From Gnetum montanum (taxonomy: Eukaryota; Streptophyta; Gnetopsida; Gnetales; Gnetaceae): a stretch of 64,000 nucleotides of DNA. The DNA lies in assembly GCA_015680685.1 (NCBI GenBank), contig MNCI01006555.1:1405317-1469316 (forward strand), written 5' to 3'. The notes beneath the pieces are model-generated. The model saw only the letters and a list, made by a program, of their open reading frames with translations. It was not told the origin of the DNA and ran no database searches. Position 1 is the stretch's first letter; each line of letters starts with the position of its first letter. The position numbers and the translations under genes are program-made. This document shows positions 44,154 to 57,025 of the stretch, piece by piece.

Positions 44154-45093
44154 ATATTTTGAGGATTGACCCAAGAGACATCAACAAAGAATGCAAAACA
44201 ACATCACAAGTCCATCACCAATGTTTTCTCTCCATGCTTGATTTTGTAGCTATCAAACCATGGCAAAGAGTATTTGTGATGATGAGATAAGGTTATGATG
44301 AGATGATGTAGGGTAAAGGATATATTTTATTGTAAAGAGATGGTTATAAGAGTTAACAATGAATCCCTCATCTTGAAATCATGGTCATCGTATGGTAGTG
44401 ACATTCTTTTTGATTGTTGTAATCTTTGTGCTTTTTTCTTTGAATTGTCAGTCACTCGATAATATTTTTGAGGAACCAACACTCTGCTCTTAGGCTTCTT
44501 TGGTTACTAGGATCTTCCCTTTGTTTTTTTGAGACTTTTTGGCTTTATTTCCCTTCTGTAATTTTCAGAAATTTTCTTCCCCATTCTTTTTGTATGGGGT
44601 GAAACCATCATTGGGTTTCATTGCCAAGGTCGAACTAAGTTTGATTTTCTCATTGAATGAGATGTGTTATATCTGATGAACTTGATGGTGGATCACAATG
44701 AAGGAGATGTCATATGATCATAATGAATGCATGCCAAACATGGATCAGCATTATTGTTCAAGACAAGGAAGGTTGAAATTAGGCTACAGGATTATGGCTC
44801 AAGAGGGATAGTAGAAGTGATATGAAATAAGCACTTTGGAATAGTAGGACAAGCTCATCAAATCATATGTATCAAGGTCAAATGGTAACTTGTTTCTGCA
44901 ATGAGTTGCACCTTCATGATGACTTCTAAGCTACATCCTACAAGAAACTCCAAGAGAACAGGAAAATAAGACATAGAAAACATGTCCTGACAAAAATATT
45001 TTGAAAGGCCACATGAGACAACCAACAAGACTACAAACCATCATAGGTTACTATCTATGCAATATTAAGAGATATGTGCAATGTGCATCATAT
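44154..45093 (-). other. 3' spacer of element D
   Basis: No gene. The part next to the LTR (44150-44260) aligns with 8160-8285 of element H on the opposite strand. Unlike H and B, no GGCCTTAAA repeats are visible between integrase and this spacer. Confidence 0.5.
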
Positions 45094-46300
45094 TTACAAA
45101 ACTTGTAGTTCATTCATTGTTCCAAATAGAGAGAGAGAGAGAGAAAGAAAGAAAGAAAGAAAGAAATGGTCTTTTGGTTTGGCTAATCCATTCCCATCCA
45201 TGTTCACCAATTTGAAGGCTCCATTTCCATAAGCTTTGGTGACTAGGAAAGGTCCCTTCCAATTGGCTAAGAACTTTTCTGTGTGCTCAAGAATAGCCTT
45301 GAGGACCACATCTCCTTCCTTAATCTCTCACTTATTCAAGTTATGTCAATGCTGTTGCTTCTACCTCTCTTTATATCGATCAATGTGTAAAGTGTCTCTA
45401 TTTGCTACTCTTCCACTGAATCTAGATTGATAGTATGTAGCTCCTTATTTTTCTCATTATTGATGAAGTTAGATAGAGCCACTCTTAGTAGTGGAACCTA
45501 TAATTCAAGAGGAAAAATAAATTTAGATCCATAAGTAAGGCTATACGGGGTGACACTAGTTATAGTTTGCAAGGTAGTCATGTAGGTACTAAGTGCATTG
45601 ATAAGTCACTCATGCCACTTACGTCTACTATTTTTTAACAAGTTTATTACAACCTTGTTCCTAGCTTTATCTTGTTCATTGGGTTGAGGATAGTACAGTG
45701 ATGAAAATGAATGCTTAATGCCTAGTTCTTGACAAAACACTTCTATTTCTTAGATACTATACTATGGTCCATTATCTGTGACTATGACCAAAATTATGCC
45801 AAAATGGACTATTATGTTATCTAGTATAAATCTACAGAATTACTAAGATGTTGTCTTTCTTAGGGAAATGGCTTCAGCACACTTTTTAAAATATTTGATT
45901 ACAATGATGATAAAGCTATGTTCCATAGAATACTTAGGCATTATAGGTCCAATAATGTCACTCTACACCATTGAAATTGCCAAGTTCCTTATGTTATATG
46001 TGACATAGTAGGTGGCACATGTATCAAGTTATTCTGTCATTAACAAGTATCACAAGTTTTAACCTTCTATAGGTAGTCACTTTCCATATAGAATCAATAA
46101 TATCCTAATCTTCTAATCTTTGTGGCTATGGCTATAGGTCCTATATGTCCTTCACATACACCTCCATGAACTTGCTCAAGGACTATGTAGGCTTTGATTT
46201 TACCCAAGCATACTAACAATATGCCATTATAAGACCTTTTAAATTATGTGTTATCATCTATAATGATATACTATTTTGATATTTTACATATAAAATCCTT
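45094..46300 (-). pseudogene. Integrase (element D)
   Basis: C-terminal block FLANWKGPFLVTKAYGNGAF (45190-45260), preceded by core sequence that aligns to B's integrase in several frames: the SFSSLYY-like region near 45700, the DNG-like motif near 45770 and the EYF-like region near 45890. A purine microsatellite interrupts the very end (45129-45166). No frame longer than about 70 residues remains. Confidence 0.75.
45129..45166. repeat. (GA)n(GAAA)n microsatellite
   Basis: GAGAGAGAGAGA followed by about six GAAA units, near the end of D's integrase region. Confidence 0.9.
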
Positions 46301-46399
46301 TTAAGAAATAGTTAGGTGTTGTGAAGATTCACCATGCATTAGGTAAAATTTGATATCACCCAATTACTCTTTTTGAGGAATGTATTAATGGTGGCTATA

Positions 46400-46880
46400 G
46401 AGATGCCTTCAAAGTTCTTCATGATGGCAATAACCCAATTCACGGTTAGAGAAAGTAACTTGCTAAAAACATCAAACATCACATTTAGGGCTAAGGTTGC
46501 GATGACATCTTCTAAGGTGCTCTTGGTTTAGGGTATATATCAAATACCAACTTGTGCAAATTGTTGCATTAGTTTCTTGGCTAAGTGAAAATAATATTTC
46601 AAATGTTTGGATTTATATGCATAAACATTAGTTACTTGGTTAACCAAAATTTTTGAATCATCTTTTATCATTGGGCATTTGATTTCTTGGTTACAGGCTA
46701 CCATCATCCCTTTAATTAATCCTTCATACTCCTCCATGTTATTGGTACATGAAAATTGAAAATAGTAATGTAAGGGTTAGATTTCACTAGAAGGTGATGT
46801 TAAGATGCAAGCAGCATTGGCCCCATGTGTAGTTGAAGCTCCATCAAAGTACATGATAGCCAAATAACCCTAAGGTACTT
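46400..46880 (-). pseudogene. Second (archaeal-like) RNase H (element D)
   Basis: MEEYEGLIKGMMVA (46700-46737) carries the conserved Glu. KDDSKILVNQVTNVYAYKS follows with the third acidic position kept (Asp in KDDSK). The sequence aligns with element B at 17919-18302. This confirms that D, too, is of the Tat lineage. Confidence 0.75.
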
Positions 46881-46899
46881 CATTAACAATGTTAACATG

Positions 46900-48606
46900 C
46901 TCATTAGGGAATTCAAGGTTTATGGCTACATGGTCTTCAATCGAGGATGCTGTGAGTTGTATGGCTATAACTTGACCCTTGCTTGAGGCTTGGGAAATGT
47001 AACATAGGTTAAACTCTACTATTATGACTTTCCATTATGCTATCTAGCTACTTGTATAGATGTTATTCATTATGGCTCTTAATATGTGATTCTTACAAAT
47101 GACATTAACTTGGCACCTAAAGAGGTAGTATCTCCACTTCTTCAATGAGAAGACTAGGGCTAGATAGTACTTCTCAACCTCAATGTATCAAGTCTCATAG
47201 GTAATTAATGCATGTCTTAGGTAGCATACTGGTAGCTCTAATCGATCATCTCATTTATGAAAAAGTAAAGAGGAAATAGACATGTGAGAGATAGAAAGGT
47301 AGATATAAAAATGTTTATCCCTTTATGGTAGATAGACCATTGGTGGTTGGGCCAACTCTGACTTAATGCTATTGAAAGCTTTTTGGCATTAGGTAGTCTA
47401 GTCATAGAGAACTCCTTTCTTAAGAAAAAGTTGCATGGATTTTAGTTTATCTGTAAGCCTTGAGATAAACCTAGAAATATATTGTAATCTACCTTGCAAT
47501 CCTCAAAGATCCTTAAGATTAGTCGATACTACCAAGTTCATTATGACCTTAACCTTATTAGGGATAACACATATCCTCACTTCGGATACTACAAAGCCAA
47601 GCATCTTGCTAGTTTTGATGTCAAAGATACATTTCTTAAGATTAAGCCTAAGTTTTTATTTGAGACATTATTTAAGAACTAAGTCAAGGTCATGGGTGTG
47701 TTCATTGGTAAATTTGGATTTGATTGCTATGTCATCCATGTAGCCGTTAAGTAACCCTAGCATGTAGTCATCAAATATGTACATCATGGTTTGTTGATAG
47801 ATTACAGCTATGTTGTCTAGACCAAATGACATCATGGTATAATAAAATGTTCCCCAAGGGGTCATGAAGATCATCAAAAGTTGATGCTCTATGTTAATCC
47901 TAACCTAGTTGTATCCCTAGAACCCATCCATGAAGGATAACAAGGCCTTTCCAACCATAGTATCGATGCGTTGCTCAATACTAGGTAAAGGAAAATTACC
48001 TTTAATAGTTTTCTTGGTTAATTCTCAAAAATCAATGAAAATATGTATACTCCCATTTTTCTTAGGGACTACCACTATGTTGGACACCCAATCCATGTAG
48101 TCAATAGCTTGAATGAAACCATCTTTGTAAAGTTTCATGATCTCATCACAAATCATCAGGGCTAGATATGGCCTAATCTTACAAATGTTTTGCTTAACTG
48201 GATTAATATTAGTGTTAAGTATGATGTAATGTTGTACTAGCCATGGATCAAGACTTGGCATATCTTCATATGGCTAGGCAAAGGCCTTAATGTTGTCTTG
48301 AAGGATTCTAATGATGTCTTGAGCCTGTAGGGATTCAAGTGAGGAACTTAATTTTAGTGTTTTCTCCTCACCATTATGCATTGTGACTGGAACCTCAGCT
48401 AGAAAGTCTTTAGTGATGTTGCCAACCTCAAGGTCAAGTGTTTTAACTAGGTGTTCAGGCCATCTAAGAGGCTTTTCTATAGGGGTTATATGATCAACCA
48501 AGCTCTCAAGCTCAAGATCTAAGTAATTGAGGTTAATGAACCTTTCAACATCACCATGAGGTCCACTTAGGTGTAGAGGTAAACTAGACTGCATTGAGCT
48601 CTCCAT
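46900..48606 (-). pseudogene. Reverse transcriptase and RNase H (element D)
   Basis: The linker from 48606 contains LVKTLDLEVGNI and GEEKTLKLSSSL. RT motifs follow: MPSLDPWLVQHYIILN, DWVSNIVVVPKKNGS, then TPWGTFYYTMMSFGL (47810-47870) and the catalytic GYMDDIAIKSK (Met at the x position of YxDD, about 47715-47750). The RNase H part is near 47100-47350. Several frames are needed to read it, with stops near 48020 and 47900. Closest in the window is element A at 36640-37880. Confidence 0.85.
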
Positions 48607-48729
48607 ACTCCAATTCTACATATCAACCATAAGTACACTAAGTAGCACCTATGTAATAATATGATTAAATAATGTCAACACAATGTAAAGTGCTCTAGTA
48701 GTAATGCATAGATGAGTCAAAACACACTA

Positions 48730-49130
48730 TATCAAAGAGTAGACAAGGTTCAAACATGATCAAAAAATGTTATAAGGGGTAAGATAAGGAAAAGAAGTTG
48801 AAACAAAGGCTAAATAATGTTGAATGAGGCCAAATGAATGCCAAATAACAATCAAATGGGATCAAATGATGGTCAAATGATGGTCAAACCCCATAAAATG
48901 ATGTCAAGAAAGGTCAAATAAGGCTTAATTAATGTCAAATGACATCAAATAATTTCAAATCAAGTTAGCTAAGGTCAAATGATAACAAAATATGGTGGAA
49001 CAGAGCCAAATGATGTAAAAAATGATAAAAATGCAACCAAATGACAGCAAATGATATGGAAATGAAGGCCAATAATGTGAAACAAGATCAAATCAAGCCA
49101 AAAAAATCAAGGTATGTAACATATGATAAA
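48730..49130. repeat. Degenerate GGTCAAATGAT repeat tract (element D)
   Basis: About fifteen imperfect copies of GGTCAAATGATG or TCAAATGATGNCAAA, spaced 10-25 bases apart, upstream of RT in element orientation. Element A has TTGACC-rich sequence (36060-36240) in the corresponding place. Confidence 0.6.
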
Positions 49131-49154
49131 TCATGGTCAATCTTGATCAATTAG

Positions 49155-49200
49155 GATTACATTCTACTAGTTTTAGGCCTTAGCAAGCCACTATGGGGGG
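49155..49200 (-). repeat. RT-side border repeat (element D)
   Basis: ACTAGTTTTAGGCCTTAGCAAGCCACTATGG, one or two units of the family described at 7055-7265. Confidence 0.55.
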
Positions 49201-49289
49201 TTCTAGCGTTGATGAAGACTTTGGACACTTGTGAAGGTCATTTTAGGCATTTTTAGAGGTAATAATGGATTTTCTTTCAAGAAAAATGC

Positions 49290-51180
49290 TGTTCCTCATA
49301 AAAAATACATTGGATAACATATTTATTATATGCACTAGTGTATCTTTTGATACACTTTAATTTTTGAGGTTTTCTTGAGCTAGCTTCCAAGTTGTGATGC
49401 CTTGAATTGTTAGTGAAGTAGACCATGAGAGCGATCAATTTTGGTGTCAATTTAATCCTCTAAAGGTCTTGAATGCTTCCAAGAGCTAGAAAATAAGCTT
49501 TCTAGCATATTTTCTTAGAAAAAATTATTTTCTAGTGCTTCAAACTTGAAATATTGGCTTTAGCAGTTTCTTAGGATAGCGTAGGGATGTTAGGATTGTA
49601 GAATGGTCATTTGGAAGCCAAAACAGATGAACGAAAGTGTATTTTGTAGCGCTTCAACTAAAAAATATGTGAGATAGCATATGTTTCCCTTACCTGAGTG
49701 TAGTGTGGATGAAATTTGGACTTCTCATGCTCAAAATGAGGTCAAGTTATTGCTAGTTTTAGGTTTTGGGATTTCAAGCTTCTCCAATTAACTTTCAAGC
49801 CATTCTGATTATTATGAGCTTGTTGAAACTACCATTAGAAGCAAACTATGCTAGCCAATGTATTAAATACTAATGTTAGTGTATCGTTTATGCAATCTTG
49901 GCCTTTGGGTTTTGGGCTTCTAGGGTCATTGTTGTCTATGGCTAGGGTTTAGGCTCAAAATTGGTGGAAGGTCATTAATGACTTGATTTGGTCATTTCTC
50001 TTCAAATAGATGTTGTCCAACATATTTTTGGTTGATGCTAGTGTATCTTTGGAGAATTTGACTAATTTTTTTCATTTTTTGGCTTAGTTTGCAAGGTTTG
50101 ATGAGTATCAAAGGCTTTGACTAGGTTCTAGGACTACATTGAGGCATTTGGAGGTTGAGTGGGCTAGTAGATGGCTTGTTCTTAGATTTTCTATGAATTT
50201 ATACATTAGATAGTATATTTTTTGGTCATCCTAGTGGATTTCATAGGTTTTAATGAGTTTTAAATTATTTTTGTCTTGTCATTTGGCGTTCCAAGGTCAC
50301 CAAAGTCTCCAGGTAGGTGTCAATGCTAGGGTTTGCAATTTTTGAGATACTTTGAGGTCTCATTGGTTTATTTTGCATCTAATCCATTCATAGATACACT
50401 GGGTAGTGTATTTATTACTCCTTCAAGTGTACTTTTGGAGGAAATGTAAATTTCAAAACCTTTTGATAAGGTTTACAAGGTTTTGGAGCTACCAAAGGCT
50501 CCAATTAGGGTTTTAGATTTGGCTTGGCAACTTGGAGGCTACTTGGAGTCCTATTTTATGCTAGTCATCATAATTCTCTATAAAAATATGTTGGAAATCA
50601 TATCTTTAGCTATGGTAAACACATTAACACTCAGAATGCCTTATTTTATATGTTTTTTCACTGCTTTTGTTAATTGAAATTCTCTAGTGGCAATGTTCAA
50701 GTCTCTAGTTTGGGATTATGCTTTATTGATCACCATGGATCAAAGAAGGATAGTAGGGAGATGTACCTTGCCCATGGGTGGAGCCTATAATCCATTCCAA
50801 GGATTAAGTGCTTTTTTGGGCTTCAATCCTAATGTATTTTCTTATTGAAACATAAAATTCCATAGTATTAGATTATTTCTAATTTCTTTGGGATGCACCA
50901 AGTGGGGCCCATCTAAGGTTAAAAGGTTATTTGGAACTAAGAACCAAGTAAATTCAATGTATTTAGTACTTTCCATATGTGAACTTTGAGTTCACTAGGT
51001 GTTGTGTAGGTATTATAGGTGCAAGGGTTTTTATAGTAATGCATAAGTATGTGGAGGGTTTCTTCATTTGAAATTTTATGAAAACCATTTCATTTGGCTT
51101 GAATCTTGGAGTAGTGCTTGGATTCAATGATTTTCAAAAATTTTGGACTTCACATGCATCAATAGATAGTGTATTTTTGC
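49290..51180 (+). repeat. CTAGTGTATCTTT motif array upstream of the antisense gene (element D)
   Basis: Copies of CTAGTGTATCTTT and its relatives recur about every 150-200 bases: near 49300, 49336, 49860, 49885, 50037, 50215, 50395, 50590 and 51165. Each is embedded in units with TTTTGAGG or TAGGGTTTTGG-like words (tandem-array style). It ends just before the proposed start codon of the antisense gene (51246), so it occupies that gene's promoter and 5' region. Confidence 0.65.
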
Positions 51181-51245
51181 CCCTTTTTTGACACCAAGGT
51201 AACGTAGTTAAAAAGAAGCCAAGAATTCCATTCCAATTTTGTAAG

Positions 51246-54200
51246 ATGTCAAAGAGGAGAGAAGGAATGAGCAAGAATCTAGTCCTAGAGGAGGTAGGCA
51301 CTACTACTAGAGGCATTTCCCACCTCCCAAGATCATCTAATGATGATGGCTCTTCTAGCATGATTGCGAGGTACCCTTCATTCACTATTTTTTACTAGTT
51401 TTTAGCCAAAGTATGAAGGCATTTTTTAGTGCCTATGTCTATGCATTGAAAATTTTTTGGCTTTGAATGGCTTGAATATTGTGTTTAGGTTGTGTTAACC
51501 TATTTATATTTTGATTTTGACCTTAGGGCCTTTTAGAAAATTTTGAATTTTTCTTTGTCCCTATTCTATGCATTTTTTTTATTTTTATTTTTTTGCCAAA
51601 AAAAAGTTACACTTTAAAATTTTTATAAGAATTTGGTATAGAATTTTTTATTTTTAATGATATAGGGTTATTTTAAAGTGTTATCAATGATATTGGTGGT
51701 TGAATCCCTATTTTGAAAGCTATAGTTAATTTTTAATGATTTTCTTAATAGACCACTACATATTGATTTTACAGTTCTTACCTATTTTTGGCATGTAAAA
51801 ATTAGCAGTTTTGACACACTTTAGTAACTTTTTATAAATTTCCTAGCCTCCTAGGAAATTTTAGAACAATGTAGTAGGGTTCTACACAATTTTTGAAACT
51901 TTTAGAATTTTATTTCACAATTTTCCTAGAGGTTTCACTATAGCTATTTCACTGCAAACTAGGTTTTTTGGAAAAAATTAAAATTTACTTTGGGTTGTTT
52001 TGTTAATTTTTCTATGAACAATGTTGCAATGTTGGAGTAATAGTTTTGTTGAATTATGTATATTTATGTTTCCTAGAGTTAGAAATTTTTTTTTGTAACT
52101 TTTTTTCAAATTTTTACCTACATGAACTACCCTGTATGGTTGTAATTTCAACTATTGGGCATGCAAGCTTTCCAACCTTCACTAGCAATGTTGGTCTACT
52201 TTTAAAATTTTATTAATCATGTTTAAGATATCTAATGGTTATTTACATGGTTTATTTTATCTTTCAACAACTATTTGAATTTTTTGAAATTTTTATCTAG
52301 CTTTCCTAGAGTTTTTTACTATAGTTGTTTCACTATAAACTAGGATTTCTAGTTAAGATTTCATTGAATTTAATTTGAAATTTTTATACAGGTTATTAGT
52401 GTATTTTCAATTATGGGTTGAAACATGGTACAGGGTTATTCTCATAGTTTTAATGCTTGAAACAACAATGTTGTAATTTTTTATGCATATTTCAACTATG
52501 TGATTGCCATCAATGTTAATAGGCTACTTGTTCTTTACTTAGTTTTTAGTTGAATTATGTTTTGTCTTTTATGGTTGTAACATGTGAATTTAGTTATTGA
52601 ATTATTTTATATTAACATTGACATTATGTTTTTTATTTATATTTAGAAGTTGTTGAATTTTGTTCATTATCATATAGTGTTTTAATGATTTTGCTAATCA
52701 TGTAGGACCTTTTTAAAATCTATCCTATTGGTCATTGAACTGGTTGGACTTTTGTACTATATAAACACCCTAGGACCAAAAAGTTTGCCTCCCAACATGG
52801 TCCTAGTTCATGGTTTCCATTGGTTAATTCCTAGGACCAAGAGTTCTTGGCTTTCTTACTCAAGAAATTTAGTGTGATTTTATGGTCATAGTTAACCTCT
52901 AATACCATAATAGTTATTGTAAAGACATTGCTAGGTCATTTTTCTATCCTCATCACCAAGTTCATGGTAGATGACCTTGATACTCATGTGGAAGGTAACC
53001 TTCATGATGACATGTACACAACAAGAATATGCAAGTTATCCCAAATTTGGGATATGCCTGAGTTTATCTAGCAGAATGCCAACAACACATTGATGATAGG
53101 TCATTGAGTCCACGCTTTTTTTTTTCAAAATCCTCCTAGCACTGTCTGCCACTTACAAGGGTAAGTGTCATCCTTAGTTTTTGACTCATATATTGTTTTC
53201 ATTAAGGTAATTGATTTTAGGTAATTTTCTTGTTCCATTAATATATTATGGATATGGAGTGCATGATAGAGGATTGATTAAAAGTGACTAAGTCCTACCT
53301 TAGGCACATATAACATTAGAGATCTTTGCATAAGGTCCATCTATGAGACTTGTGATATTGTAGGACTTGTGGAATGATTTTAGCTAATATGTTTCATGTT
53401 ACTCTCGAGTCTACTATAAATATGCGGCCAAAAATACCACTCACATTTCATGGGGCCTCTCAAACTTAGGAATTTACATATCCATCTCTTAGAACCACTA
53501 TGTTCCTTAAATCAGATAAGAAAATTTAATAGTTCTTATTATTTAATTTTTTGTTACTATTGTCAATGTTTCCTAGTTATGTTATTTTCTTAGTTATTTA
53601 GACCTTAATTACTTAATTAGTTTTAATCATGTAGTTATAAGTTAAATTTTAATTTTTCTACTATGTTTTTTATATGTTTATTTCTTTTTGGTTTTGTGTG
53701 ATGTGATCATGGTTAAAAACTAACTAGGTATCCATGTTGTGTTGTAGATCCTGTGCCCAAATCTACTATTGCTATAATTGCCTTAGGACATGTAAAGAAG
53801 ATACTCATCCTTAAGTGGGGTGAAGTAGATTTAGCACAAGAGTGGTTGGTTTGCAAAGCACTTAAAGAGATCTAGGAAAAGATTGTCAATGCAAGTTTGC
53901 TCAATCTATTTATGATTCCTAACTTATCCATGGATACTGTAGAGATGGTGAATATCATTAACTCCTTTTACAAAGAAGTCAAGAGATTCACCTCTCATGT
54001 TCATGGTGTGCCTATCAGCTTGGCCATCAACTAATCCATATTCAACGATCTCTTTGACATCTCTTGTGATTGTATGAAGGTTTTCAAAAATGTAGGGAAA
54101 GAGATGGACCATAGGAAGAAGGTGAAAGAATGGCTTAACACTTTCCATGGTAGCGATGGCCATAGAGGTTAACAAGATGTATCCATTATTTTGCTTTAGG

Positions 54201-56550
54201 GTGTTTTCCATGTTTCTATCATCGAAAAAAAATCCTTGGCATTCTACAGGCTTGGATCTAAAGAAGGTACTCACCAAGGATGCTCAATTCAATTAGGCTG
54301 CTCACTTGGTCTCTAGGATATGGGATGAGATCCAAACATTTTGAAACAATCTTGATATGATATGCTGTACACATTTTATGTTTTTTGTAGCATATCTAAG
54401 GAGGTTCATGGAATTCCTAGTGGTGAAGAAGGATGAAAATTGGATAAGTCATGATTCATCCCAATTTTTCAAAAATTGGGTGAAACATGTCATTCCAATC
54501 ATGTAGGTTTAGAACCCATTAGTTTAGGATATTTGGGGATTGCTATCTATTACCACAAAGAAATTTAGTGGTATAGATTATCCTTTCCATAATAGCATGA
54601 GGATTATGCCCCATATTGCTCATGGAATAGCTAAGAAAGCTAAGGAGTTGCATGTTGAGGTTGATGGTGCAACCAAAGCAAAGTTGAAGTTGCCATTAGT
54701 TGAAGAGATGGTTACTGTTGTGGAGTAGCCAATGAAAAAGAAGATATCTCTTAGGATCAACTAGGCACATCACATTATTTTAGGTATATTTTAATTTCAT
54801 GTTTTTGTTATGTTTTAGATTCTTATGTTATTTTGCATATTTTTTATGTTATGTGCATAATTATGTCATCATATTATTATGATTTTTCATTTTTTAAAGT
54901 AAAATTTCTAACTTGTTTTATATTTTTTCTTTGCAATTCTTGCTGGAAAATGACAAGAACTAGTAGCCCAAGCATCAACAAAGGTACAGAGAAAAATCCA
55001 AGAAGAGGAGGCACTAAGGCAACAAGAAGGGGATGAGCCAATACCTAATGAAAAATTGGATGCCATATTTGAAGATTCAACTTTTGATGATGAAAATCAC
55101 GTTGACATCCCACACAGTCTTCCAAGTATTTATGCATTTTAGTTCATGTGTTATATCTTATAATTTCATGTTTAAATTTTTTTTAATATTTAGTTAATGG
55201 TTATAATTGTTATAGTGCCTAAACCCCTTCTAGAGGCATCCACTTCCATGTTCCATATGAAACCATGGGCTAAGGTTCTTGATAAGATCAAGTTTATGCA
55301 TTGCATGAATGAAGATATGATTAATCAATTGTAATAGATGGATCCTAATGTTGGTAAGAATAATATCATGTTTTAAATCATTTGTTTTATCATTTATGTT
55401 TTTTGTCTTTTTTTTTCTACTTTATAATATTTATGGTTGTTTCTCTTTTATGGTTATATGTTTTTAATAGTTTCAAGCATTTTTACTTTGTTTATTACTA
55501 TTTTTTATGTGTTTATCTTTTTTAGGTTATGTTGTTTACGGTGTCCAAAGTTGGATGAGAAACATTGATCTTGAAAAGCTACCTAAATTACCATCTGAAG
55601 TGTAAAATCTTTCACGAAGGTTATATGAAAGTACCACTGAATATGCCCTCTCATCTACCAAAACATTATTGAAATGTCAACATTCCAATGAATTACTAGG
55701 AGAAAGAGTTGTAGAATTGGAGAAAGAAACCAAGAAGCATGCAAAAAAGATCAAAGACCATAGGTACCACAAGGATTTTGTAGAGGCCAGTGTAGCCAAC
55801 AAAGACTCCTTGTGCACTAAGGAGATAGAATGGTCATGCTATTAGAATGCCATCCATGGCAATGTTGCTCTAACTAGGAGAAATGTAGAAAAGGAGATCT
55901 AGATGGATTTTTTAGTCCATAAGATCAAAGATTTGCGAGACTATTATGCTTGGGTCCTCGAGTGGGGAAAGGCACAAAAGAACCACAAGTACAAATACAA
56001 GGTGAAAACAAAGGGTTATTACAAGTGGTTATAGGAGGAGGCTATAAAGTGCTAGAAGTTGGGGATGTTCATGTAGGAAACCAATGAAGAGGAAGCCTTT
56101 AGATTGTTTGAAGACTCTTTGGTGGTGTTAGATTCCTCAGCTCCTAAGATTACTATCATTTTAGGGGAGGCAACTACTGCCACCATTTTAAGAGAGCCTC
56201 TAGCATGGATTAATATTAAGAGGAGGAACATCTTAACTAGTGTGAACCCTGGGAAAGTAGACTAGATGAACATGAATGAAGAACAAATTCTTCATTGTTT
56301 AGAGGCTGGTCTTTTAAACTTTTCTCTAGAAGACCTTGCATGAGAACCTCCACTAGTTTCTTTTTAAGTTTTCATTTTAATATATTTTAATTTAGTTTGA
56401 TTTGTAGTTTAGTTTTTGGTTTTATTGATTACTAATTAAATTCTTATTTTATGTTTCATCTTTGTTTTTGTGGTGTAGGCACCAGGTGATGATAGTGGCA
56501 CTAGTGACCATGATAATAATGGTGTTCCTCTTTCTTTAGTTTTGCCATAG
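51246..56550 (+). pseudogene. Spliced antisense accessory gene of element D (eight proposed exons)
   Basis: A gene on the strand opposite gag-pol between protease and RT. Proposed exons are 51246-51370 (ATG start, MSKRREGMSKNL, basic and Ser-rich), 52774-53160 (FASQHGPSSWFPLVN), 53748-~54340 (FYKEVKRFTSHVHGVPIS), 54391-54783, ~54960-55125 (acidic), 55216-55353 (DKIKFMHCMNEDMINQL), 55526-~56343 (helical charged region with DYYAWVLEWGKAQKNHKY) and 56479-56550 (acidic tail APGDD, then TAG). Donors are GT (GTAAGT at 53161 and GTAAGA at 55354) and acceptors AG after T-rich tracts. Exons 4-8 align with the gene of element B, including the donor after the MIN-QL segment. Exon 3 faintly recalls the FY-x-V-G-V-x-I pattern of plant transposon accessory proteins; this is weak. 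Stops at several places, often at expected Trp or Gln, make it a pseudogene. Confidence 0.72.
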
Positions 56551-57025
56551 GCCTACCAATATTGTCATTTGTGGTTGTTTTGGTTTTGATGTTAATGTTA
56601 TTCTTTATTGTATCTATTCATAGCCATTGGAGACTATGATGAAAATTCATTGTTATTTGTTTTATTATTGCATGGTGTAAATTTATCATTGTTAACTAAA
56701 TTTTTATTTGTCACACTGTGTCACTATGCCTGTTGAACATGGAAATTTTGATTATAATATATTTTTTAAAATTTTGTCTATATGTTTTAGCATTGTTATA
56801 CTTATGTATTTTAAAGTATTTTTATGTGATAAGGCTACATCAATAAAATACAAGTCTATCAGGAAAAAAATTTTGTAACATGTAAAACATAAACTAATTA
56901 GGCAAACAAAGTTCAAACTAAGGTATAACAGCTAAAATAATGATGAGGAAGGAAAAGGTTATAAATGAATGACCAATTTAAGGCTTTGGCAAGCCACCAA
57001 TTTGAGGTCTTTGCAAGGAATTATA
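56551..57025. other. Spacer between antisense gene and protease (element D)
   Basis: AT-rich. From 56845 on it is colinear with element C (37885 on) and includes the border repeats at 56955-57025 (ACCAATTTAAGGCTTTGGCAAG). No gene. Confidence 0.55.
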
